Below the pieces are notes generated by a model. It had not been told where the DNA came from. It did no database searches and was given only the letters and a program-made list of their open reading frames with translations. Positions 53,639 to 62,369 of a DNA stretch of 64,000 nt are shown here, one piece after another; position 1 is the first letter of the stretch, and each line of letters starts with the position of its first letter. Both the position numbers and the translations under genes were made by a program. Location: positions 1-64,000 of the forward strand of contig JBFMCQ010000006.1 in the NCBI GenBank assembly GCA_040754295.1, given 5' to 3'. This DNA comes from Solimonas sp040754295. Its GTDB lineage: Bacteria > Pseudomonadota > Gammaproteobacteria > Nevskiales > Nevskiaceae.

Positions 53639-54778
53639 ATGGCCTGGAACGAGCCGGGACCCGGTCGCGATCCATGGAACCAAGGGCCCAAACGCGGCGA
53701 CGGCCCGCCGGATCTCGACGAGATGCTCAAGCGGCTGAAGGCGCGCTTCGGCGGTCGCGGTGGCGGCGGTGGCGGCGGCAAGTCGCGCGGCACGCTGCCG
53801 GGCGGGCTGATCGGCCTGGTCGTGCTCGCGCTCGGCCTGCTGTGGATCGCCTCGGGTTTCTACGTCGTCGACGAGCAGGAGCAGGCCGTGGTGCTGCGCT
53901 TCGGGGAGTACGTCAGCACGACCGGGCCGGGCTTGCGCTGGCGCATGCCGTGGCCGGTCGAGAAGGAGGAGATCGTCAACGTCACCGGCGTGCGCGCCGC
54001 GCGCGACCAGGCGACGATGCTGACGCAGGACGAGAACATCGTCGATCTCGAACTCACCGTCCAATACCGGGTCTCGGACGTCGAGGACTATGTGTTCAAC
54101 GTCTCCGATCCTGAGCTGACGATGCGCCAGGCGACCAAGTCCTCGGTGCGCGAGATCGTCGGCCAGTCGACGATGGATTTCATCCTGACCGAAGGCCGCC
54201 AGGAGATCGCCGATCGCACCAAGCTGTTGCTGCAGGAGCGCATGGAAGAGTACAAGACCGGCCTGTTTGTCACCGAGGTGAACCTGCAGCAGGCGCAGCC
54301 GCCGGAGCCGGTGCAGGCCGCGTTCGCCGACGCCATCAAGGCGCGCGAAGACCAACAGCGGCTGAAGAACGAGGCCGAGGCCTACGCCAACGATCGCCTG
54401 CCGCGCGCCCGCGGCGCTGCGGCGCGGCAGATCGAGGAGGCGAACGGCTATCGCGAGCAGGTCGTCGCCAAGGCACAGGGTGACGCGGCCCGCTTCGAAC
54501 AGCTGGTCGCCGAGTATCGCAAGGCGCCGAAAGTCACGCGCGAGCGCCTGTATCTCGATGCGATGAGCTCGATTTACGGCGGCACCAACAAGGTGCTGAT
54601 CGACGTCGACAAGGGCGGGCCGCTGCTGTATCTGCCGATGGAGCAGCTGATGCGCGGCGGGCCGCGCGCGCAGACCGGCGAGTCGGGCGGCGATTACGTC
54701 ACGGCACCGTCTCCCGCGCGCGGCAGCGCGGTCGTGCCCGGCGACGAGGCCGCGCGCTCACGAGAGAGGGTACGCTGA
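53639..54778 (+). CDS. hflK: FtsH protease modulator HflK
   Basis: A 379-aa SPFH/band-7 inner-membrane protein that with HflC caps and regulates FtsH. Gly-rich N-terminus (residues about 38-49), one membrane helix (GLIGLVVLALGLLWIASGFY), then the band-7 domain beginning VVDEQEQAVVLRFGEYV, and a coiled coil near 225-290. GGAG precedes the ATG. The last base overlaps hflC (TGATG). TAAAAT at 53511-53516 could be a -10 for this operon. Confidence 0.95.
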   Translation: MAWNEPGPGRDPWNQGPKRGDGPPDLDEMLKRLKARFGGRGGGGGGGKSRGTLPGGLIGLVVLALGLLWIASGFYVVDEQEQAVVLRFGEYVSTTGPGLRWRMPWPVEKEEIVNVTGVRAARDQATMLTQDENIVDLELTVQYRVSDVEDYVFNVSDPELTMRQATKSSVREIVGQSTMDFILTEGRQEIADRTKLLLQERMEEYKTGLFVTEVNLQQAQPPEPVQAAFADAIKAREDQQRLKNEAEAYANDRLPRARGAAARQIEEANGYREQVVAKAQGDAARFEQLVAEYRKAPKVTRERLYLDAMSSIYGGTNKVLIDVDKGGPLLYLPMEQLMRGGPRAQTGESGGDYVTAPSPARGSAVVPGDEAARSRERVR

Positions 54779-55647
54779 TGCGTAACACCAGTCCGATCTG
54801 GCTCGCGGTCGTCGCCCTCGCGGCGCTGCTCGTCGTTGCCAACACCTTCTTCGTCGTCGACGAGCGCGAGCGTGCGCTGCTGTTCCAGGTCGGCGAGCTC
54901 AAGGACGCGGAGTTCGCGCCCGGCCTGCACCTGAAGGTTCCGTTCTTCCAGAGCGTGCGCAAGTTCGATGCACGCCTGCTGACGCTGGACAACCAGACCG
55001 AGAACTTCCTGACGGTCGAGAAGAAGAACGTCGAAGTGGACTTCTTCGTCAAATGGCGCATCGCCGATCCGCCCACGTTCTACCGTGCGACCGGCGGCCA
55101 GGAGCTGGTCGCGCTCGACCGTCTCTCGGCGATCGTCAACCGCGGGCTGCGCGACGAGTTCGGGTCGCGCACGATCCAGCAGGCGGTGTCGGACGAGCGC
55201 GATGCGATCATGGAGGAGCTGGAGAAGAAGATCGAGCGCAACGTCGCCGATCTCGGCATCGAGATCGTCGATGTGCGGCTGAAGTCGATCAACCTGCCGC
55301 GTACCGTCAGCGAATCGGTCTACGACCGCATGCGCGCCGAGCGCGCGCGCGTCGCCTCCGATCTGCGCGCACGCGGCGCCGAAGAGGCGGAGAAGATCCG
55401 CGCCGAGGCCGACCGCCAGGCGCAGGTGCTGCTGGCCAACGCCTACAAGACTGCCGAAGAACTGCGCGGCGAAGGGGATGCACGCGCCGCCGAGATCTAT
55501 GCGAAAGCCTATGGCCAGGATCCGGAGTTCTACAGCTTCTACCGCTCGCTCAACGTCTACCGTTCGAGCTTCAGCGGCGGGCAGGACATGCTGGTGCTCG
55601 ATCCCGACAGTCCGTTCTTCAAGTACTTCCGCGGCGCGGCGCAGTGA
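54778..55647 (+). CDS. hflC: FtsH protease modulator HflC
   Basis: A 289-aa partner of HflK. N-terminal membrane helix (AVVALAALLVVANTFFVVDE), band-7 domain (RALLFQVGELKDAEFAPGLH), and a C-terminal helix rich in Ala/Glu/Arg (EEAEKIRAEADRQAQVLLAN) ending with YGQDPEFYSFYRSLNVYRSS, as in other HflC. One-base overlap with hflK. Confidence 0.95.
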   Translation: MRNTSPIWLAVVALAALLVVANTFFVVDERERALLFQVGELKDAEFAPGLHLKVPFFQSVRKFDARLLTLDNQTENFLTVEKKNVEVDFFVKWRIADPPTFYRATGGQELVALDRLSAIVNRGLRDEFGSRTIQQAVSDERDAIMEELEKKIERNVADLGIEIVDVRLKSINLPRTVSESVYDRMRAERARVASDLRARGAEEAEKIRAEADRQAQVLLANAYKTAEELRGEGDARAAEIYAKAYGQDPEFYSFYRSLNVYRSSFSGGQDMLVLDPDSPFFKYFRGAAQ

Positions 55648-55658
55648 AGCAGGTGCCG

Positions 55659-55844
55659 ATGGACTGGACCGCACTGATCCACGCCCTGGGGCTGGTCATG
55701 GTGATCGAGGGACTGCTGCCGTTTGCCGCACCGTCACGCTGGCGGCGGATGCTGCTGACGATGGCGCAGATGGAAGCGCGGACACTGCGTCTGATCGGTC
55801 TGCTCAGCATGGGCGGCGGGCTGTTGCTGCTACACCTCTCGTAG
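55659..55844 (+). CDS. yjeT: YjeT-like small membrane protein (DUF2065)
   Basis: A 61-aa protein with two membrane helices (ALIHALGLVMVIEGLLPFAA and LRLIGLLSMGGGLLLLHL), in the usual place after hflC. The start ATG 55659 matches the family N-terminus (MDWTALIHALGL); GTG 55644 overlapping the hflC stop is possible. Function unknown. Confidence 0.85.
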   Translation: MDWTALIHALGLVMVIEGLLPFAAPSRWRRMLLTMAQMEARTLRLIGLLSMGGGLLLLHLS

Positions 55845-55848
55845 AGCC

Positions 55849-56865
55849 ATGTCGACGAAGAAGTGGATGCTACCGGAGGGCGTCGAGGAGGCGCTGCCGC
55901 CGTGGTCGTGGCAGCTCGAGAGCCTGCGCCGCGGCCTGCTCGACGCCTATCGCGAGCGGCACTACGAGCTGATCCTGCCGCCGCTGATCGAACATCTCGA
56001 TACGCTGCTCACCGGCACCGCGCAGGGCCTCGAGCGGCAGACCTTCAAGCTCACCGATCCCGCCAGCGGCCGCCTGCTCGGCCTGCGCGCCGACATGACG
56101 CCGCAGGCCGCACGCATCGCCGCCCGCCGCTACGCCGACCTGCCGGTCGTGCGCCTGTGCTACCTCGGCTCGGTGCTGCGCACGGAGCCGGACAACCCGG
56201 GCGGCCCGCGCTCGCCGCGCCAGGTCGGCTGCGAGCTCTTCGGCGTCGGTGGGCTCGAGGGCGATCTGGAGATCGTGCAGCTGATGCTGCAGACCTTGCA
56301 GATCGCCGGAGTCGGCGGTGCACATCTCGATCTGGGGCACGTCGGCATCTACCGCGCGCTGACCGAGCGGCTGGCGCTCGACGCCGACGACGAATCCGCG
56401 CTGTTCGCCATCCTGCAGCGCAAGTCGCACCCGGATCTCGCCGAGTTCGCGCGCGATCGCCTCAAGGCGCGCACGACCGAGGCGATCGCGCAGCTGATGG
56501 ACCTGAACGGCGACCCGTCGGTGCTTGCGCGCGCGCGCGAAACGCTGAAAGCGGGCGGTGCCGCGGTGCTCGAAGCCTTGAGCACGCTCGAGCGCACCGT
56601 AGAGGCGCTGCAGCGGGCTTCGCCGCGCATCGAGATTCATGTCGACCTCGCCGAGCTGCGCGGCTACCGCTATCACACGGGAATGGTGTTTGCGGCCTTC
56701 GTCCCCGGACACGGGCGCGAGATCGCGCGCGGCGGGCGTTACGATGGCGTCGGTGCGGAGTTCGGTGCCTCGCGCCCGGCGACCGGCTTCTCCGCCGACC
56801 TCAACGAGCTGCTGCGGCTCGGCGCACAGAAAGACGATTCACCGCAGGAAGCGCAGAGATCGTAG
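55849..56865 (+). CDS. hisZ: ATP phosphoribosyltransferase regulatory subunit HisZ
   Basis: A 338-aa paralogue of histidyl-tRNA synthetase without the anticodon-binding domain; it complexes with short-form HisG in histidine synthesis. LPPLIEHLDTLLTGTAQGL, LRADMTPQAARIAARRY, and RGYRYHTGMVFAAFVPG and ARGGRYDGVG motifs. Because HisZ is present, the organism should have short-form HisG (known association). The last residues (KDDSPQEAQRS) are encoded by a dispersed repeat that spans the stop codon, so the native C-terminus may have been shorter. Confidence 0.93.
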   Translation: MSTKKWMLPEGVEEALPPWSWQLESLRRGLLDAYRERHYELILPPLIEHLDTLLTGTAQGLERQTFKLTDPASGRLLGLRADMTPQAARIAARRYADLPVVRLCYLGSVLRTEPDNPGGPRSPRQVGCELFGVGGLEGDLEIVQLMLQTLQIAGVGGAHLDLGHVGIYRALTERLALDADDESALFAILQRKSHPDLAEFARDRLKARTTEAIAQLMDLNGDPSVLARARETLKAGGAAVLEALSTLERTVEALQRASPRIEIHVDLAELRGYRYHTGMVFAAFVPGHGREIARGGRYDGVGAEFGASRPATGFSADLNELLRLGAQKDDSPQEAQRS

Positions 56866-56916
56866 TGCAAAAGCGGTCGTTTGTTGCCGATGTCCTGTCG
56901 GTCCTCTGTGGTTCAA
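56838..56916. repeat. Imperfect inverted repeat spanning the hisZ stop
   Basis: TTCACCGCAGGAAGCGCAGAG (56838-56858) and CTGTCGGTCCTCTGTGGTTC (from 56895) are imperfect inverse copies bounding a 79-bp element. The sequence looks like the CCGCAGAG/CTCTGTGG intergenic repeats frequent in proteobacteria. It contains the hisZ stop codon (56863-56865). Confidence 0.55.
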
Positions 56917-56935
56917 GTTCTTCGCTAGGTGAGCT

Positions 56936-58228
56936 ATGGGCAAATCGGTCGTGATCATCGGCGCGCAATGGGGCGACGAAGGCAAGGGCAAGGTCGTCGA
57001 TCTGCTGACCGACCGCGTGCAGGCGGTCGCACGCTTTCAGGGCGGGCACAACGCCGGACACACGCTGGTGATCAACGGCGTGAAGACCGCACTCAACCTG
57101 ATTCCTTCCGGCATCATGCGGCCCGGCGTCGCCTGCCTGATCGGCAACGGCGTCGTGCTGTCGCTGCCGCACTTGATTGCCGAGATCGGAAAAGTCGAGT
57201 CGACCGGCGCATCGGTGCGCGACCGGCTGCGCATTTCCGAGGCCGCGCCGCTGGTGCTGCCGGTGCACGCGCAGCTCGATCAGGCCCGCGAGCGTGCGCG
57301 CGGCGAGGCCAAGATCGGCACGACCGGCAAGGGCATCGGGCCGGCCTACGAGGACAAGGTCGCACGCCGCGCCGTGCGCGTCGGCGATCTGTTCCATCGC
57401 GAGCAACTGGCGGCCAAGCTCGGCGAGCTGCTCGCGTATCACAACTTCGTGCTGCAGAACTACTACAAGGAAGAGCCCGTCGACTTCCAGCGCACGCTGG
57501 ATGATCTGCTCGGCTACGCCGACGTGGTCCGGCCGATGGTCGGCGACGTGACCGAGCTCTTGCGCCAGCATCTGCTGCGCGGCGACAACGTGCTGTTCGA
57601 GGGCGCGCAGGGCGCGCTGCTCGACGTCGACCACGGCACCTATCCCTTCGTGACCTCGAGCAACACGACCGCCGGCGGCGCGGCGACGGGCACCGGCGTC
57701 GGCCCGCGCGAGTTCGGCTACGTGCTCGGCATCGTCAAGGCCTATGCGACGCGCGTCGGCTCCGGTCCGTTCCCGACCGAGCAGGAGAACGACGTCGGCC
57801 AGCACATCCGCGACAAGGGCGCGGAGTACGGCACCGTCACGCAGCGGCCGCGGCGCTGCGGCTGGTTCGACGCGGTGGCGGCGCGCCGCTCGATCTTCAA
57901 CAACAGTGTGACCGGGCTGTGCGTGACCAAGCTCGACGTGCTCGACGAGCTCGACACGATACGCCTTTGTGTCGGCTACCGCGTCAACGGCGTGCCGGTG
58001 GAAACGCCGCCCGTCGGCGCCGAAGGCTTCGCGCGCATCGAGCCGATCTACGAGGAGATTCCCGGCTGGAAGAGCAGCACCTTCGGTGTGACGCGCTACG
58101 AGCGTCTGCCCGAGAACGCCCGGCGCTATCTCAAGCGCATCGAAGAAGTCAGCGGTGTCGAAGTCGCGATCGTGTCCACCGGCCCCGACCGCGAGCACAC
58201 GATCGTGCTGCGCAATCCGTTCGACTGA
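56936..58228 (+). CDS. purA: Adenylosuccinate synthetase
   Basis: A 430-aa GTP-dependent enzyme joining IMP and aspartate on the way to AMP. VVIIGAQWGDEGKGKVVDLL (P-loop and catalytic Asp), GGHNAGHTLVI (catalytic His), GTTGKGIGPAYEDK, EGAQGALLDVDHGTYPFVTS and the Leu/Thr-rich C-terminus with STGPDREHTI. Normal length. It is in the conserved hisZ-purA order. Confidence 0.97.
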   Translation: MGKSVVIIGAQWGDEGKGKVVDLLTDRVQAVARFQGGHNAGHTLVINGVKTALNLIPSGIMRPGVACLIGNGVVLSLPHLIAEIGKVESTGASVRDRLRISEAAPLVLPVHAQLDQARERARGEAKIGTTGKGIGPAYEDKVARRAVRVGDLFHREQLAAKLGELLAYHNFVLQNYYKEEPVDFQRTLDDLLGYADVVRPMVGDVTELLRQHLLRGDNVLFEGAQGALLDVDHGTYPFVTSSNTTAGGAATGTGVGPREFGYVLGIVKAYATRVGSGPFPTEQENDVGQHIRDKGAEYGTVTQRPRRCGWFDAVAARRSIFNNSVTGLCVTKLDVLDELDTIRLCVGYRVNGVPVETPPVGAEGFARIEPIYEEIPGWKSSTFGVTRYERLPENARRYLKRIEEVSGVEVAIVSTGPDREHTIVLRNPFD

Positions 58229-58240
58229 AGCGATCGGGCA

Positions 58241-58268
58241 ACAAAAAACCCCGCGAAGCCCGGGGTTT
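58241..58268 (-). terminator. Terminator between purA and tRNA-Leu
   Basis: AAACCCCG (58246-58253) pairs with CGGGGTTT (58261-58268). On the minus strand the stem is followed by TTTTTTGTTG, so it ends the tRNA-Leu transcript; on the plus strand the T-run is only three bases, a weaker end for purA. Confidence 0.85.
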
Positions 58269-58301
58269 CTGTACGATGCAGGCCCTTGCAGGGCCCTAGT
58301 T

Positions 58302-58386
58302 TGGTGCCGAGGAGAGGACTCGAACCTCCACGGTGTTACCCGCCAGTACCTGAAACTGGTGCGTCTACCAATTCCGCCACCTCGGC
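58302..58386 (-). tRNA. tRNA-Leu (CAG)
   Basis: An 85-nt class II tRNA on the minus strand with encoded CCA. The acceptor stem pairs GCCGAGG with CCTCGGC; the anticodon stem CCAGT/ACTGG has a loop TTCAGGT with anticodon CAG; a long variable arm follows (GGCGGGTAACACCGTG), then the T arm GAGGTTCGAGTCCTC. Confidence 0.95.
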
Positions 58387-58398
58387 ATGAGGGCGCGC

Positions 58399-58427
58399 AT
58401 TGTGGCGACGCACCGAACCTTTGTCAA
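58399..58427 (-). promoter_or_regulatory. tRNA-Leu promoter overlapping the rnr start
   Basis: On the minus strand a perfect TTGACA (58427-58422), a 17-bp spacer and CACAAT (58404-58399) precede tRNA-Leu, followed by the GC-rich discriminator GCGCGCCC also seen at tRNA-Glu. The first base of the -35 is the A of the rnr start codon. Confidence 0.75.
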
Positions 58428-60757
58428 TGAAGAAGAAAACCGTCAGTAAACAGCAGGAAACGCGCGCCGACGGCGGTCGCGGCGAGGCTTGGGAAGAGGC
58501 CGATCCCGACTACGGCAAGCAGGCATCGCAGTATGCCGAGCCGGTGCCCAGCCGCCGGCTGATCGTGCAGACCCTGAGCACCCAGCCGGGGCCGATGACG
58601 CTCGACGATCTGGTCGGGCATTTCGCGCTCGGCCGGCTGACGCAGCAGGAGGCGCTGGCCAAGCGCCTGCAGGCGATGGTGCGCGACGGCGAGCTGGTGC
58701 AGAACCGGCGCGGCGCGTACGGCCCGGTCACGCAGATGAATCTGATCGCCGGTCAGGTGCAGGCGCACCGCGACGGCTTCGGTTTCCTGATTCCGGACGC
58801 CGGCGGCGACGACGTCTTCCTGCCGCCGCGGCAGATGCGCTCGCTGATGAACGGCGATCGCGTCCTCGTGCGCGTCGTCGGCCGTGACTTCAAGGGCCGG
58901 CCCGAGGGTGCGGTTGCCGAAGTCATCGAGCGCGTCAGCCGCAGCATCGTCGGCCGCCTGCACGTCGAGCAGGGCGTCAGCTACGTGATCCCGGAGAACC
59001 CGCGCGTACAGCACGATCTGCTGATTCCGCCGGAGCATCTGCGCGGCGCGCGCCACGGGCAGATGGTCGTCGCCGAGATCGTGACGCCGCCCGGTGCACG
59101 CACGCTGCCGGTCGGCCGCGTCGAGGAGATCCTCGGCGACCACCTGGCGCCGGGCATGGAGATCGAAGCGGCGATTCGCGCGCACAGCCTGCCGCACGTC
59201 TGGCCGGAGGCGGTCGAGGCCGAGGCGGCACAGATCCCGGACGAAGTGCATGCGCGGCATGCCGCGGGCCGCGAGGATCTGCGCGATCTGCCGCTGGTGA
59301 CGATCGACGGCGTCGATGCGCGCGACTTCGACGATGCCGTTTACTGCCGGCCGCTGCGCAAAGGCGCGTTTTCGAAGGGCGGATGGACGCTGTGGGTCGC
59401 GATCGCCGACGTGTCGGCCTACGTGATGCCGGAGTCGCCGCTCGACAAGGAAGCGTCGCGGCGCGGCAACTCGGTGTACTTCCCGCAGCGGGTCATTCCG
59501 ATGCTGCCGGAGAAGCTGTCGAACGGCCTGTGCTCACTGAATCCGAACGTCGATCGCCTGTGCATGGTCTGCGAGATGCGCGTGCTGCCCGACGGCGAGG
59601 TCGCGAAGTCGCGCTTCTACGAAGCGGTGATGCGCTCGCAGGCGCGGCTGACCTACGACGAGGTGGCGGAGATCCTCGATCGGCCCGACGGCGAGACCGC
59701 GCATGCGCACGCGCCGCTCGTCGGCCACTTGCAGGCGCTCAACGACGTCTTCGACGCGCTGTTTGCCGCGCGCACGCGGCGCGGCGCGATCGACTTCGAA
59801 TCGGTGGAGACGCGCATCGTGTTCTCCGGCGAGCGCAAGATCGAGCGCATCGTGCCGGTGCAGCGCAACCGCGCGCACCGGCTGATCGAGGAATGCATGG
59901 TCGCGGCCAATGTCGAGGCCGCACGCTTCGTCGATCGCCACAAGCTGGCGAACCTCTACCGCATTCACGAATCGCCCGACACGCTCAAGCTGCAGGCGCT
60001 GCGCGAGTTCCTGGCGTTGCGCGGTCTCTCCCTGGGCGGCGGCGACAAGCCGAGTGCCAAGGACTACAGCCGCACGATCGCGCAGCTGCGCGACCGCCCG
60101 GACGCGGCGCTGATCCAGACGGTGATGCTGCGCTCGATGATGCAGGCGCGCTACAGCCCGCAAAACGTCGGGCATTTCGGCCTTGCGCTGACGCATTACG
60201 CGCACTTCACGTCGCCGATCCGCCGCTATCCGGATCTGCTGCTGCACCGCGCGATCAAGCACGCGCTGGCGCGGCGCAAGCCGAAGGCCTTCATCTACGA
60301 CCAGGAGCGCATGCTGGCGCTGGGCACACACTGCTCGATGACCGAGCGGCGCGCGGACGAAGCCACGCGCGACGTCGTCACCTGGCTCAAATGCGAGTTC
60401 ATCCGCCATCGCCTGGCCGAGGAGTTCGACGGCACGATCAGCAGCGTCGCGCCGTTCGGCCTGTTCGTCGAGCTCGACGGCCTCTACATCGAAGGGCTGG
60501 TGCACGTCTCCTCGCTGCGCAACGACTATTATGAGCACGACGCCCGTGCGTATCGGCTCGTCGGCAGCCGCAGCAAGACGGTCTACGGGCTCGGCGACCG
60601 CGTGCGCGTCAAGCTGGTGCGCGTCAACCTCGATGAGCGCAAAATCGACCTCGAGCTGGTCGAAGTGATGCAGCGTTCATCCGGGGTTCATGCCCGCCGC
60701 CCAGAATCGCCGAACAAACTCCCTAAGTCGCGGAAACAGAAAAGGAAACGGAAATGA
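58427..60757 (+). CDS. rnr: Ribonuclease R
   Basis: A 776-aa processive 3'-5' exoribonuclease that degrades structured RNA. N-terminal winged helix (about 40-95), cold-shock-like RNA-binding domains, the catalytic RNB domain with TIDGVDARDFDDAVYC (Asp cluster) and SRRGNSVYFPQRVIPMLPEK, an S1 domain (EFDGTISSVAPFGLFVEL) and a basic tail (SRKQKRKRK). The start is ATG 58427; no Shine-Dalgarno. It overlaps the OmpA-like gene by four bases. Confidence 0.95.
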   Translation: MKKKTVSKQQETRADGGRGEAWEEADPDYGKQASQYAEPVPSRRLIVQTLSTQPGPMTLDDLVGHFALGRLTQQEALAKRLQAMVRDGELVQNRRGAYGPVTQMNLIAGQVQAHRDGFGFLIPDAGGDDVFLPPRQMRSLMNGDRVLVRVVGRDFKGRPEGAVAEVIERVSRSIVGRLHVEQGVSYVIPENPRVQHDLLIPPEHLRGARHGQMVVAEIVTPPGARTLPVGRVEEILGDHLAPGMEIEAAIRAHSLPHVWPEAVEAEAAQIPDEVHARHAAGREDLRDLPLVTIDGVDARDFDDAVYCRPLRKGAFSKGGWTLWVAIADVSAYVMPESPLDKEASRRGNSVYFPQRVIPMLPEKLSNGLCSLNPNVDRLCMVCEMRVLPDGEVAKSRFYEAVMRSQARLTYDEVAEILDRPDGETAHAHAPLVGHLQALNDVFDALFAARTRRGAIDFESVETRIVFSGERKIERIVPVQRNRAHRLIEECMVAANVEAARFVDRHKLANLYRIHESPDTLKLQALREFLALRGLSLGGGDKPSAKDYSRTIAQLRDRPDAALIQTVMLRSMMQARYSPQNVGHFGLALTHYAHFTSPIRRYPDLLLHRAIKHALARRKPKAFIYDQERMLALGTHCSMTERRADEATRDVVTWLKCEFIRHRLAEEFDGTISSVAPFGLFVELDGLYIEGLVHVSSLRNDYYEHDARAYRLVGSRSKTVYGLGDRVRVKLVRVNLDERKIDLELVEVMQRSSGVHARRPESPNKLPKSRKQKRKRK

Positions 60758-61449
60758 ATGGGTTCAGGGTGGTGGTTTGCATCGCGGTGGCCGGTGCGCT
60801 TGGCGCCTGCGCCACCGATGATCCGAATCGGCGTGCCAAGACCGGCGCGGCGATCGGTGCCGTGGCCGGTGCGGTGATCGGCAATCAGGTCAGCGGTGCG
60901 CGCGGCGCGCCGATCGTCGGCGCGGTCGTCGGTGCGATCGCCGGCGGTGCGGTCGGCAATTACATGGACAAGCAGAAGGCTGAGCTCGAGCGCCAGCTGG
61001 CGGAAGAGGCCGCGCGCCAGGAGCTGCAGATCAGCGAGCTGGCGGATGGCTCGCTCAAGATCGGCATCGCCAGCGATGTCAGCTTCGACGTCGACAGCGC
61101 GCAGCTCAAGCCGGACGCGCTCGACACCTATGCCAAGATCGCGAACGTGCTGAAGACTTACGACAAGACCGTCGTGCACATCGTCGGCCACACCGACTCG
61201 ACCGGCAGCGATCAGTACAACCAGAGCCTGTCCGAGCGCCGCGCGTCGTCGGTGGCGAGCTACATGGGCGGGCAGGGTCTGCCGGGCACGCGCATCCGCC
61301 TCGAAGGCCGCGGCGAGCGCGAGCCGATCGCAAGCAACGAGACGGCCGATAGCCGCAAGAAGAATCGGCGCGTCGACATCGTGATCAAGCCGGTCATCGA
61401 AGGCCAGGAGCAGCAGGCCTGGACGCCGCCGCCGTACCTGGGGGCGTAG
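60754..61449 (+). CDS. OmpA-family lipoprotein (YiaD/Pal-like)
   Basis: A 231-aa lipoprotein: signal VVCIAVAGALGACATDD with lipobox LGAC, a Gly-zipper segment (AAIGAVAGAVIGNQVSG, about 30-75), and a C-terminal OmpA/MotB peptidoglycan-binding domain (SFDVDSAQLKPDALDTYAKI, HIVGHTDSTGSDQYNQSLSE, NRRVDIVIKP). Likely in the outer membrane, binding the cell wall non-covalently. Coupled to rnr by ATGA overlap. Confidence 0.9.
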   Translation: MNGFRVVVCIAVAGALGACATDDPNRRAKTGAAIGAVAGAVIGNQVSGARGAPIVGAVVGAIAGGAVGNYMDKQKAELERQLAEEAARQELQISELADGSLKIGIASDVSFDVDSAQLKPDALDTYAKIANVLKTYDKTVVHIVGHTDSTGSDQYNQSLSERRASSVASYMGGQGLPGTRIRLEGRGEREPIASNETADSRKKNRRVDIVIKPVIEGQEQQAWTPPPYLGA

Positions 61450-61458
61450 CGCCGGACC

Positions 61459-62211
61459 TTGTCCAGAACGACACTGATCGGCGGCTTCCACGCGGTTCTC
61501 GCCGCGCTCGAAGACGCCCACGACAAGCCGTTCGAGATTCTGCTCGCCGAGTCGCGGCAGGATCAGCGTGCGCGCGAAGTGCAGCGGCTGGCCGCGGCAC
61601 TGGGCGTGCGGGTTCGCGTGGTTTCCCGTAGCGAGCTGGACCTCAGGGCCCCCGGGCTGCGCCACCAGGGCGTGCTCGCCCATGTGCCCGAGAAGCCCTT
61701 CGACGCCGAGGATCTGCTGTACCGTGCCGCCGAGCCGCAGCATCTGCTGCTGGCGCTCGACGGTGTCCAGGATCCGCATAACCTCGGCGCCTGCCTGCGG
61801 ACCGCGGAGGCAGTCGGCGTCAACGCCGTGATCGTGCCCAAGGATCGCAGCGCCGGACTCACCGCGGTGGCGCGCAAGGCCGCCGCCGGCGCCGCGGAGC
61901 GGGTGCCGGTCGTTGCCGTGACCAACCTGGTGCGCACGCTGCAGCGGCTCAAATCGCATGGCTACTGGGTCACGGGGCTTGCCGGCGAGGCCGACGCCGA
62001 GGTCTTCGATGCCGATCTCACCGGGCCGACGGTGCTGGTCATGGGCGCCGAAGGCGAGGGTCTGCGCCGGCTCACGCGCGAGACTTGCGACCGGCTCGTG
62101 CGCATTCCGATGCAGGGCAAGGCCGAAAGTCTCAACGTCTCGGCGGCCGCCGCGGTCTGCCTGTACGAGGCCTGGCGCCAGCGCAGCCGGGCAAGGTCCA
62201 AGGCGCGCTAA
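61459..62211 (+). CDS. rlmB: 23S rRNA (guanosine-2251-2'-O)-methyltransferase
   Basis: A 250-aa SPOUT methyltransferase modifying the ribosomal P loop. N-terminal substrate domain (IGGFHAVLAALE), then motif 1 LDGVQDPHNLGACLRTAEAV, motif 2 VLVMGAEGEGLRRL and motif 3 ESLNVSAAAAVCLYE (knot). The TTG at 61459 is the only start that keeps the whole N-terminal domain. It is in the usual rnr-rlmB order. Confidence 0.93.
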   Translation: MSRTTLIGGFHAVLAALEDAHDKPFEILLAESRQDQRAREVQRLAAALGVRVRVVSRSELDLRAPGLRHQGVLAHVPEKPFDAEDLLYRAAEPQHLLLALDGVQDPHNLGACLRTAEAVGVNAVIVPKDRSAGLTAVARKAAAGAAERVPVVAVTNLVRTLQRLKSHGYWVTGLAGEADAEVFDADLTGPTVLVMGAEGEGLRRLTRETCDRLVRIPMQGKAESLNVSAAAAVCLYEAWRQRSRARSKAR

Positions 62212-62223
62212 AGCCGCCGCGGA

Positions 62224-62252
62224 TTGCGGCGAGCGGCCGATTCCCCTAATAT
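62224..62252 (+). promoter_or_regulatory. Promoter of the rpsF operon
   Basis: TTGCGG (62224-62229), a 17-bp spacer and TAATAT (62247-62252), then a GC-rich discriminator CCCGCGCCC, as is usual for growth-rate-controlled ribosomal promoters. Confidence 0.6.
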
Positions 62253-62259
62253 CCCGCGC

Positions 62260-62288
62260 CCGTTTCCGAACCGGAGGCGGAGTTTTTT
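62260..62288 (+). terminator. Leader hairpin with T-run upstream of rpsF
   Basis: CCGTTTCCG (62260-62268) pairs with CGGAGGCGG (62272-62280) with two G-T wobbles, then AG and six T. It could end the rlmB transcript or act as an attenuator, because the predicted rpsF start site lies right at its 5' arm. Confidence 0.65.
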
Positions 62289-62369
62289 CGTTGATTCACT
62301 TGCTCCACGGGCGGCCGCGCCGCGCCGGGAGCCGCGCGGGTTTGAGCTGCGCGTCCACAAGGAGATGCA

